Shown: in pieces, positions 17,007 to 23,934 of the stretch | How the letters are laid out: every line of letters starts with the position of its first letter | How positions within the stretch are numbered: the stretch's first letter is position 1 | Origin: Bacteroidota bacterium | GTDB lineage: Bacteria; Bacteroidota; Bacteroidia; JABDFU01 | DNA length: 63,219 bases | Reading direction: 5' to 3' | Assembly (NCBI GenBank): GCA_013286385.1 | Contig: JABDFU010000007.1 | Coordinates: 7,633 to 70,851, forward strand | Translations under genes and position numbers: made by a program | Notes under the pieces: generated by a model | Told to the model about the DNA's origin: nothing | Database searches by the model: none | What the model saw: only the letters and a program-made list of their open reading frames with translations

Positions 17007-17492
17007 GTGAAAAAGCACTTACTGATATCCGCAGTACTGGTATTAATTTATTCTTGCCACAAGTCCAGTACCCCTCCTCCTTCAGCCCCGAAATCTCCGG
17101 TTGATAGCACTGAGACGATCAAAGTCGTGGTTAATGTTATCGGCCTTAAGTCCGGCCAGCATGACACAATATTTCTATCAATGGCAAACACTATCGAAAA
17201 CGACACTGCTCAACAAGGGGAAATCCTGCGAGCTGGGGAGCTGTTCACCGTAACCACATTCCCGTATACCTGGAATTGTGTTTTTACAAAAAGCAGTTTG
17301 GCATTATTTAACCTGGGTTGGCCGGAAATATCAGCACAAGCCACATTCACAATTTTACCGAATAGCCCAAACTACCCAACTCTGTCAGCTGATACTATTT
17401 CCCTCAGCCTATTCAAAAACAATGTCCTGGTCGCGTCGGCTAAAATGCCCTCTTTCGATATGGGACCTATTGCAACTTATATGCAGCAGTAG
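17007..17492 (+). CDS. Putative lipoprotein of unknown function
   Basis: Not recognised. It encodes 161 residues starting at GTG 17007 with a lipoprotein signal: MKKHLLISAVLVLIYSC, where Cys17 would be lipidated, followed by a Ser/Pro-rich linker (KSSTPPPSAPKSPVDS). The remainder is beta-rich without Cys-based or catalytic motifs. No upstream partner is seen. It lies inside the accessory region between ctaA and recQ and may be cargo of the old element or a native gene next to it. No ATG alternative exists before the signal peptide. Confidence 0.6.
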   Translation: MKKHLLISAVLVLIYSCHKSSTPPPSAPKSPVDSTETIKVVVNVIGLKSGQHDTIFLSMANTIENDTAQQGEILRAGELFTVTTFPYTWNCVFTKSSLALFNLGWPEISAQATFTILPNSPNYPTLSADTISLSLFKNNVLVASAKMPSFDMGPIATYMQQ

Positions 17493-17500
17493 GACTTATT

Positions 17501-17780
17501 TTACGTCTTTGAATTAATCCATTTATCCAGACTCTTCGCTGAGCAGACCCATTTCTTGCCAACCCTTTTCCATTTCCCAATAGTCGCCCGGATATTACGG
17601 CGCTTAAGCCTGTTAGTCATTTCAACCCCCATTTGCTGCATGATCTCCTCCTCAGGTACCAGGCGGTCAAAATCAAAGTGGCGTTTGCAATAATGTATTG
17701 CCGTATCGAACGTCCTCGGCAATCACCTTGTTGTATTCCTCTGAACCCACTTGTATCAGAACTACTTTTACGTTTTCCAT
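17501..17780 (-). pseudogene. Broken small DNA-binding (helix-turn-helix-like) gene
   Basis: The reverse strand has ATG 17780 opening a 35-codon frame (MENVKVVLIQVGSEEYNKVI and on) that hits TGA at 17675-17673. In the +1 frame an overlapping reading continues to 17501 with 73 codons: HYCKRHFDFDRLVPEEEI, then NRLKRRNIRATIGKWKRVGK and a C-terminal CSAKSLDKWINSK. The two together look like one gene of about 90 residues with a frameshift near 17690-17722. The C-terminal half resembles the small helix-turn-helix accessory proteins found beside Bacteroidota integrases. If real as two genes, the downstream part would need a TTG start. Confidence 0.4.
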
Positions 17781-17973
17781 TTGGTTTAAATATTAAGGCC
17801 CGGAGCTGATGGCCCCGGACCTGATAAAATGAAACTACTGATTAATTCAGAACTGACTCCATTCCCTTTCTGGCAAGTATTTCGGAGTTTGCGCGACTTC
17901 TCAGTATAGGTCTTTTTCATCAACGCCCAGCCGGTAAGGGAAATTATAGGGGTGATCTTGCATTTTATTGATC
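17781..17973. other. 193-base stretch without a gene in the decayed element
   Basis: Only short frames are present. A reverse-strand remnant reads MQDHPYNFPYRLGVDEKDLY and then a stop, just downstream of the ORF6N remnant. It looks like debris; nothing is identified. Confidence 0.3.
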
Positions 17974-18396
17974 CTATTTACCATTTCGCGTTTTAAACCC
18001 CACTCTCTTCCGGTCCTTTTGCTCGGCATCCTGTTTATCCTTTTGCAGGAGGTAGTTTATTGCCTCGTACACGTCCTTAAATTGATTGTTGTATTTGGCT
18101 TCCAACTCCTGCAACTTCACGGTTAAATCTTTGTGAGTAAGTGCATATTGCCTTATAAATACAAAAGCTCTCATTATGACTATGTTTACCTCAATCGCTT
18201 TGGTCAAGTTCAGAACGCCGCTTAGCATTGCTAATCCTTGTTCCGTGAAGGCGTAGGGCAAATACCTGGTGCCTCCTCTACTCTTTGAGGTTTCAATTTG
18301 CAACCTCAAACTTTCCCATTCCTGAACAGCTGGCTTTTTCATCCAATTCGCCCTTATACCGAACCAATGAAAAATTTGCACAGGTTGCTTTTTCAT
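17974..18396 (-). pseudogene. ORF6N-domain protein, 5'-truncated
   Basis: The reading frame keeps the C-terminal two thirds of an ORF6N (phage antirepressor-like DNA-binding) protein: SRGGTRYLPYAFTEQGLAML, then LNLTKAIEVNIVIMRAFVF and a helical tail ending RKRVGFKTRNGK. The usual N-terminal half (a segment specifying a DLAELYGV-type motif) is absent and is replaced by about 25 unrelated residues. The frame starts seven bases after higA, so a deletion probably fused it to that position. It could still be translated as 140 residues, but loss of the N-terminal domain suggests it is not functional. Confidence 0.6.
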
Positions 18397-18403
18397 AAGT
18401 AAA

Positions 18404-18760
18404 TCAAGCAGCGTGCAAAAATATCTCTGCTGGCAATTGAAAGTAATTCTTTAGCCGCTGTGCCATTTTCAGCGTTATTTCTCTGCGACCAGAGAGAATG
18501 GAAGATATATGACCCTTACTCCCAATGATTGGCTCAAGGTCCTTTGCTTTCATTCCACGCTCCGCCATTTTCAATTTTATTACTTCAATGGGATCCACTT
18601 CGGGAATATGAATGTGTTTGTCTTCATAATCCTTTACTAACAGCAAGAGTAAAGCCAATTCGTCCGCTTCGGACGTTCCTTCTTTGGCTTGAAAAATCGC
18701 CATGGTGCGTTTAACAGCCTTCTGATAGGCCGCTTCGGTTTTTAATACTTTCCAGTTCAT
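18404..18760 (-). CDS. higA: Antitoxin HigA (helix-turn-helix)
   Basis: Antitoxin partner of HigB and probable autorepressor of the pair. 118 residues: an N-terminal helical toxin-binding part with the acidic DEDKHIHIP-like stretch (VKDYEDKHIHIPEVDPIEVI) and a C-terminal XRE-type HTH: MAERGMKAKDLEPIIGSKGH then ISSILSGRREITLKMAQRL. This is the HigA layout common in Bacteroidota. It starts one base after the higB stop and is therefore cotranscribed, toxin gene first, as typical for higBA. Complete, in contrast to its broken neighbours. Confidence 0.85.
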   Translation of the reverse strand: MNWKVLKTEAAYQKAVKRTMAIFQAKEGTSEADELALLLLLVKDYEDKHIHIPEVDPIEVIKLKMAERGMKAKDLEPIIGSKGHISSILSGRREITLKMAQRLKNYFQLPAEIFLHAA

Positions 18761-18761
18761 G

Positions 18762-19094
18762 TTATTTTGCTTTATAGTTTAAAATCTTAGTGTCGAACTC
18801 AATCGTTTCCACATTTATTTTATCGTACTCCTTATGTGTGCCAAACCAAATAACGTAAGCCGCTAACTGTTTGAAATTTACCGATACTATAAGCCGGTAA
18901 TCGTTGCCTTTAATATTAAACACAACCCTATTATTTCCCACAATGCTGGCACTTCCATATACCGCCTTCAGTTCATTAAAATTGCTAAACTCTTGTTTCA
19001 AGAACTCATTGTACCAGGTTAATAATGCCGTTGTTGCTTTCGGATATTTAGCCACATAGTACAGTATTGCTCTTTTAACAATTATATTCACCAT
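18762..19094 (-). CDS. higB: HigB-type mRNA interferase toxin
   Basis: Toxin of the higBA module, a RelE-superfamily ribosome-associated mRNA endonuclease by family. 110 residues with the HigB pattern: NNRVVFNIKGNDYRLIVSVN in the central sheet and YVIWFGTHKEYDKIN, the conserved FxGTHxEYDK motif near the C-terminus. The gene is intact and first in the operon; an element TAAAGTTTG-like (reverse of 19124-19131) lies 30 bases upstream, next to a short inverted repeat agttt/aaact (19111-19129) that could be an operator. Survival of both genes in a decayed element fits post-segregational selection. Confidence 0.85.
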   Translation of the reverse strand: MVNIIVKRAILYYVAKYPKATTALLTWYNEFLKQEFSNFNELKAVYGSASIVGNNRVVFNIKGNDYRLIVSVNFKQLAAYVIWFGTHKEYDKINVETIEFDTKILNYKAK

Positions 19095-19143
19095 GCTAAG
19101 GTATTAAAATAGTTTTCATTTTGCAAACTTTACTGGCCTATTC

Positions 19144-19978
19144 TCAGATTGAAATACTCGGAATCCGGTTTACTGCCTCCCGTTTCTTTTCATCCACGAT
19201 CTTAGCGTAAATCTGAGTTGTTTTCAGTTCACAATGTCCGAGCAGTTTTGAAAGGGTGAAAATCTCGGTTCCTAAAGTCAGTTGTAGGACCGCGAAGGTA
19301 TGCCGGGCCGAGTGAAAGGTGATGTGCTTTTTTATTCCGGCATTCATGGTCCAGCAATGCAGGGCCAGATTATGGTAGGAACTATAGCTCAATCCTTCAA
19401 ATACCAGTTGATCAGGACCGCCCTGAGCGCCCAGGTATTCCTTGGCCTGTTCCGGTATATCCAGATATTGCAATCCTCCTGTTTTTTGCTGGTGAAAGGT
19501 AATCCTCCAGCCCTCAACCGTATTTTGAACCTCCGACCATTTCAGCTTTTGAACGTCCGACCAGCGGAGGCCGGTAAGACAGGAAAACAGGAAAGCCCTT
19601 TTCAATACCTCAAACCTACACTCCTCCTTAACGAGGGCCCGGAGTTCCTCAAGTGTCAGGTATTCACGTTCGGACTCCCTTTTACCGATTGCACTGATTC
19701 CCGCTGCCGGGCTTTTCACAATAACGTCCTCAACTACAGCCCTGTTTAAACAGGCCTTTAACTTTTGAAAGTAAGAGTCGGCAGCACCAGATTGTCTTTG
19801 TTTTGCTGTTTATCGAGGGGCGTTCGGGGTTTACCAACCAAGGAAAAATCCAAGTACTCGTATTCCCGGATCCCGACCACCTTACCGTTATCGTTTTTTT
19901 GGTGCCTTTTTAAATCTCAAGAAAGAGGGTGATTGTAGCGCCGTTCTTATGTTTGCGTTTCCGAAGGTGTACTTTCAT
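19144..19978 (-). pseudogene. Tyrosine recombinase (integrase) with stop, frameshift and internal deletion
   Basis: The C-terminal catalytic domain is intact over 19144-19719: Arg in TGLRWSDVQKLKW, HxxR in ITFHSARHTFAVL, His in LLGHCELKTTQ and Tyr in TQIYAKIV. Upstream, the N-terminal arm-binding domain starts at ATG 19978 (MKVHLRKRKHKNGATITLFL) but reads TAA at codon 23 (19912-19910). A run of seven A (19894-19900 as T) shifts the frame by one, after which the true frame continues VVGIREYEYLDFSLVGKPRT. It then jumps to SYFQKLKACLNRAVVEDVIV, skipping most of the core-binding SAM-like domain (roughly 130 residues compared with the usual 400 or so). The enzyme cannot be made whole. Confidence 0.85.
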
Positions 19979-20011
19979 GTGGCGGTCGTTTGTGGGTAAC
20001 CGGAAACGAAG

Positions 20012-20029
20012 GTAACAATTACCCGCAAG
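20012..20029 (+). repeat. Candidate attachment-site repeat, right copy
   Basis: gtaacaattacccgcaag matches 16776-16793 at 15 of 18 positions. It lies 34 bases before the integrase start within an inverted repeat (ggtaa-caa-ttacc) and near a gtgggtaac segment that mirrors ttacccgc, like integrase arm sites. The remaining 20030-20127 shows no gene. Confidence 0.35.
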
Positions 20030-20127
20030 AAATAACCGAAAGGAGTAAAAAGAAGTTAAAGGGTGGTCTGGTGATTTGCAGTATTGACAAGTGAAGTAAA
20101 AGAAAGTGCAAAGGGAGTAAACGGACT

Positions 20128-22329
20128 TCAGTTTCCGAACTCAGAGATGAATTTTATCCTCATCATGTGCATTTCCTCTTCTGAAAAATCGCTCTCTCCC
20201 AATTCGGAGAGAGCGTCTTCAATAGAGTCGGATTGTGCTTCTCTGAAATATTCAATTAATTCTTTTTGTCGCTCACTATCCATTTGCTCGTTGACATAAT
20301 AACTGATGTTCAGTTTTGTTCCCGAAGAAACAATGCTGTACATTTCATTGAGCAGCTGAGGCATTTTCAACCCTTTAGATTTCGCGATATCTTCAAGCGG
20401 AAGCTTGCGGTCTATGCCCTGGATTATCGATACTTTAATTCCTGATTTATTGACAACTGATTTTACAATCATATCCTGGGCGCGTTCAATCTCATTGTCC
20501 TCAACATATTTGGAAATCAGATCGACGAAAGGTTTTCCGAATTTCTGCGATTTACCCTGCCCCACTCCGGATATGTGACTCAATTCCTCCAGCGTTATCG
20601 GATAGTGGATGGCCATTTCCTCCAGGGAAACCTCAGAAAAAATTACATAAGGAGGGAGATTTTTCAGCTTGGCGGTTTTCTTCACCAGGTCTTTCAGAAG
20701 GGAAAACAAAGCAGGGTCAGTTGCATGTCCGCCCTTATGCGAACTTAAATTCGAAGCGTCATCATCATTGACATCTTCATTATCGTAATCGTGATCAGGC
20801 GTGATTTTAACAGAAAAGGGTTTCTTCAGAAACAAATGACCTTCCTTGCTAACCTTCAGTAATCCGTAATTATCAATATCCTTGCCTAAAAGTCCGTTTA
20901 TTACGGCCTGGCGAATAACGGCACTCCAGTATTTTTCATCTTTAGTATCCTCTATACCTTTTCCAAATACTTCCAGTTCATGGTGCTTATAGGTTTTGAT
21001 AGCAGCGTTTATATGCCCCATAAGAATATTGAGAATGTGAAGATCTTTGAATTTCTCTTTTACTTCCAGAACGACCTCGATCACCCTTGCTACATCATCC
21101 ATTGCTTCAATACTGGGTTTGTTCTGCAGGCAATTATCGCAATTTTTACAATTGTCACTGGGGTACCCTTCCCCGAAATAATGCAACAGATATTTCCGGC
21201 GGCAGGCCGAAGACTCAGCATAAGAAACAGTCTCCATAAGAAGCTGCCGGCCTATTTCCTGCTCAGCGACAGGTTTGCCTTTCATGAATTTTTCAAGCTT
21301 AAGAATATCGTCGTAGCTGTAAAAAACAATGCACTTGCCTTCTCCTCCGTCTCTGCCGGCCCTTCCTGTTTCCTGATAGTATCCTTCGAGGCTCTTCGGT
21401 ATATCGTGGTGAATAACAAAACGGACATCCGGCTTGTCAATCCCCATTCCGAATGCAATCGTGGCAACAATAACATCAATGTCCTCCATCAGAAACCGGT
21501 CCTGCGTCCGGGCTCTTGTAGAGGCATCCAGCCCGGCATGATAGGGCAAGGCTTTGATGCCGTTCACTTTCAGAACTTCCGCCAGTTCCTCAACCTTTTT
21601 CCGGCTGAGACAGTATACAATTCCCGATTTTCCGGACTGACCCTTGATATAGCGTATAATTTCCTTTATCGCATTTTTTTTTGCCCTTACTTCATAATAC
21701 AGGTTGGAGCGGTTAAAGGAAGACTTGAAGACCCTGGCTTTAAGCATACCCAGATTCTTTTGAATATCCTGCTGAACTTTAGGGGTAGCAGTGGCCGTCA
21801 GCGCAATAATCGGAACTTTGCCGATACGTTCAATCATTGGCCGAAGTTTACGGTATTCGGGCCTGAAATCATGGCCCCATTCTGAAATGCAATGCGCTTC
21901 ATCAATAGCAAAAAACGAAATTTTTATTGCGGTTAAAAACCGGATGTTTTCTTCTTTATTGAGTGATTCCGGAGCTACGTAAAGCAATTTCGTCTTCCCT
22001 GATACAATATCCTCCTTAACCCTGGTAATTTCTGATTTATTGAGAGAGGAATTCATAAAATGTGCGATGCCATCTTCGCTTCCGTAATTGCGGATGGCAT
22101 CAACCTGATTTTTCATAAGCGCAATCAGCGGTGAGACAATAATGGCGGTTCCTTCACTGATCAGTGCAGGCAATTGGTAACAAAGCGATTTTCCACCTCC
22201 GGTAGGCATGATAACAAACGTGTCGTTTCCTGCCAATACATTTGTGATGATTTCCTCCTGATCCCCCTTAAATTTTCCGAAACCGAAAAATTTTTTTAAG
22301 TACACCTGCAAATCCGCAGCAACCTCCAT
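20128..22329 (-). CDS. recQ: ATP-dependent DNA helicase RecQ
   Basis: 3'-5' DNA helicase in recombination and replication-fork repair. Motifs in order: FKGDQEEII (Q motif), Walker A MPTGGGKSLCYQLPAL at about 41-56, IVSPLIALMKNQ, DEAH box FAIDEAHCISEWGHDFRPEY, VIATIAFGMGIDKPDVRFVI, and the arginine-finger motif YYQETGRAGRDGG. A zinc site is seen as YAESSACRRKYLL with CKNCDNC. The RQC winged helix and a C-terminal HRDC domain (ISGVGQGKSQKFGKPF) follow, then about 130 further residues. Length is 733 residues; the long tail is usual in Bacteroidota. It directly flanks the decayed element. Confidence 0.97.
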   Translation of the reverse strand: MEVAADLQVYLKKFFGFGKFKGDQEEIITNVLAGNDTFVIMPTGGGKSLCYQLPALISEGTAIIVSPLIALMKNQVDAIRNYGSEDGIAHFMNSSLNKSEITRVKEDIVSGKTKLLYVAPESLNKEENIRFLTAIKISFFAIDEAHCISEWGHDFRPEYRKLRPMIERIGKVPIIALTATATPKVQQDIQKNLGMLKARVFKSSFNRSNLYYEVRAKKNAIKEIIRYIKGQSGKSGIVYCLSRKKVEELAEVLKVNGIKALPYHAGLDASTRARTQDRFLMEDIDVIVATIAFGMGIDKPDVRFVIHHDIPKSLEGYYQETGRAGRDGGEGKCIVFYSYDDILKLEKFMKGKPVAEQEIGRQLLMETVSYAESSACRRKYLLHYFGEGYPSDNCKNCDNCLQNKPSIEAMDDVARVIEVVLEVKEKFKDLHILNILMGHINAAIKTYKHHELEVFGKGIEDTKDEKYWSAVIRQAVINGLLGKDIDNYGLLKVSKEGHLFLKKPFSVKITPDHDYDNEDVNDDDASNLSSHKGGHATDPALFSLLKDLVKKTAKLKNLPPYVIFSEVSLEEMAIHYPITLEELSHISGVGQGKSQKFGKPFVDLISKYVEDNEIERAQDMIVKSVVNKSGIKVSIIQGIDRKLPLEDIAKSKGLKMPQLLNEMYSIVSSGTKLNISYYVNEQMDSERQKELIEYFREAQSDSIEDALSELGESDFSEEEMHMMRIKFISEFGN

Positions 22330-22482
22330 CTTATTGCAATCTTATTTTTTAATACTTTTATAGGCTGTGGTTATAAATATATAACTAATATTTTGACGCT
22401 GCAGTGATTTACATTCTGATTTTCAACAATTTATTCGAATTAAGACTATTAACTATTAAATTAAAATAAGTATATTACTTTA

Positions 22483-23205
22483 ATGTACCGGATTGCATTT
22501 GTTGTTCCCGCCTATAACGAAAAAGAGTCTATTGCTGCAGTGGTTGGCGATTTGAATACAATAATTAAAGAGAATCAGCTGAGTGCAGAAATTGTTGTAG
22601 TAAATGATTGCTCAACGGATTCGACCGGCTCCATTCTTGATACACTTCCCTGCATCGCGCTGAATTTACCTGTCAATTTAGGAATAGGAGGGGCTGTACA
22701 AACAGGTTTCAAATACGCATTTGAAAACGGGTTTGATTTTGCCATTCAGATTGACGGAGACGGGCAGCATCCGGCCGGTGAAATTCCCAAACTGATAAAA
22801 GCCCAGCAATTGAATTCCTGGAATATTACAATAGGATCCCGGTTTATTGAAAAAACCGGATTTCAGTCCTCCCTGCTCAGAAGAACAGGTATAAATTATT
22901 TCAGACACCTGATTTGGCTCCTCGTTCGAGTAACTGTTACGGACAGTACTTCCGGATTCCGATTGATCGACCGAAAGACGCTTCAGGCGGTCTGCGACTA
23001 TTACCCTGATGAATACCCTGAACCGGAGGCCATTATTCTGTTCTGTAAATCAAACCTGAGCCTTGGAGAAACGCCTGTAAACATGCGTGAACGAATGGGT
23101 GGTGTTTCCTCGATCGGAAGAAGGGCCTCCGTTTATTACATGTTTAAAGTTACCTTGTCCATTTTATTTACGTATATAAAAACCAGTTCCAAAAAAGCAC
23201 CATGA
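22483..23205 (+). CDS. GT2 glycosyltransferase, polyprenyl-phosphate mannose synthase-like
   Basis: A GT-A fold transferase of the dolichyl-phosphate-mannose synthase type, which transfers a hexose from a nucleotide sugar to a polyprenyl phosphate on the cytoplasmic face. Motifs: VVPAYNEKESIAAVV at the N-terminus, VVVNDCSTDST (about 38-48), NLGIGGAVQTGFKYA, and the metal-binding IDGDGQHP with Asp91/Asp93. The C-terminus ends in a hydrophobic amphipathic stretch, without the extra membrane domain of some DPM enzymes. Length is 240 residues. It overlaps the DUF2304 gene by ATGA and starts the five-gene plus-strand operon. The sugar and acceptor are not determined by the sequence. Confidence 0.88.
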   Translation: MYRIAFVVPAYNEKESIAAVVGDLNTIIKENQLSAEIVVVNDCSTDSTGSILDTLPCIALNLPVNLGIGGAVQTGFKYAFENGFDFAIQIDGDGQHPAGEIPKLIKAQQLNSWNITIGSRFIEKTGFQSSLLRRTGINYFRHLIWLLVRVTVTDSTSGFRLIDRKTLQAVCDYYPDEYPEPEAIILFCKSNLSLGETPVNMRERMGGVSSIGRRASVYYMFKVTLSILFTYIKTSSKKAP

Positions 23206-23549
23206 CGAAGATTCAGGCCATCGCCATAATTTCAAGTTTGCTTTTCCTTTTTTATATCGGAAGGCTTATTTACAAAGGGAAACTGAGGGAGGAATATGCC
23301 ATCATGTGGATTATTTGTACCCTGGTACTGGTGTTGTTTTCCTTTTGGAGAAGCGGGCTTGAAACCGTTTCGGCCTTATTTGGAGTGTACGCCCCTCCCA
23401 ACATGGTATTTATCGGGGCCATTTTTGCCATACTGATTTACCTCCTTCATTTATCAGTAGTCGTATCCCGTTTACAGGAACAGAACAAAGCACTGGCTCA
23501 GGAAATTGCCCTTTTAAAACAGAAATCAGATCAAAAAAATGCAGGATAA
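23202..23549 (+). CDS. DUF2304 membrane protein
   Basis: 115 residues with three hydrophobic helices (about 4-24, 31-50 and 66-90) and a short C-terminal coiled coil (LQEQNKALAQEIALLKQKSD). The REEYAIMWIICTLVLVLFSF segment is typical of DUF2304 proteins, which often stand next to GT2 polyprenyl-phosphate glycosyltransferases. Their function is not known; a membrane anchor or partner for the soluble GT2 is plausible. The gene overlaps the GT2 gene by four bases and the next gene by eleven, so it is translationally coupled to both. Confidence 0.85.
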   Translation: MTKIQAIAIISSLLFLFYIGRLIYKGKLREEYAIMWIICTLVLVLFSFWRSGLETVSALFGVYAPPNMVFIGAIFAILIYLLHLSVVVSRLQEQNKALAQEIALLKQKSDQKNAG

Positions 23550-23934
23550 ATCACTGCAAAGCGAGGCCCTCTTCTTTGCTCGATATTTACTAAATAAAAA
23601 GCCGAATCTCCGGGAAACTGAACTGTATGAGAAAACAATACGAAGCAGAGCCTTGGTTCCACATGAGAGGGACCTAAAATTGCTTGCTTTTGCCTCCGCT
23701 AACACCTGGAGCATTGGATTTATTGATTCAGGTCTGGCGCTTATCCATCCGGGGGCAGAATTCAGAATGCGCCTTCATCTGATGTTCGCCATTTTAGAAA
23801 CGAACCCTGAGTATCATCTCCTTTTTCTGACTCAGGAAAGAAAGCCCCTCTATGCGTTAAGAATACTCCTTCGTTTACTGAGAGCAGGATTGATGGGAAT
23901 CACTGGATGTTTACTACTCAAACTTATTCGCTGA
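23539..23934 (+). CDS. Small protein of unknown function with a C-terminal hydrophobic segment
   Basis: Not recognised. 131 residues: a helical, charged N-terminal half (LNKKPNLRETELYEKTIRSR), a middle part HPGAEFRMRLHLMFAILETN, and a basic-hydrophobic C-terminus (ALRILLRLLRAGLMGITGCL) that probably forms a membrane helix. It starts eleven bases inside DUF2304 and its TGA directly abuts the TTG start of the GMC oxidoreductase gene. The tight coupling on both sides argues it is a genuine member of the lipid-sugar operon, perhaps an adapter. Confidence 0.7.
   Translation: MQDKSLQSEALFFARYLLNKKPNLRETELYEKTIRSRALVPHERDLKLLAFASANTWSIGFIDSGLALIHPGAEFRMRLHLMFAILETNPEYHLLFLTQERKPLYALRILLRLLRAGLMGITGCLLLKLIR

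Larger units (their letters stand above)
16776..20029. mobile_element. Decayed integrative element, about 3.25 kb, with broken integrase and intact higBA
   Basis: The stretch between ctaA and recQ holds accessory genes only: a lipoprotein of unknown role, a broken small DNA-binding gene, a 5'-truncated ORF6N gene, a higB-higA pair and a tyrosine integrase with three separate lesions. Imperfect 18-bp direct repeats near both ends could be att sites. No conjugation, replication or mobilisation gene remains. The integrase at one edge next to an att-like repeat is the usual arrangement of an integrative element. Boundaries are tentative because no target gene duplication is seen. Confidence 0.5.

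Noticed and set aside
20980-21885. 301-codon open frame on the plus strand opposite recQ
   Set aside because: It lies wholly antisense to the conserved helicase core; its composition follows from the complementary codons and has no start context or family-like motif.
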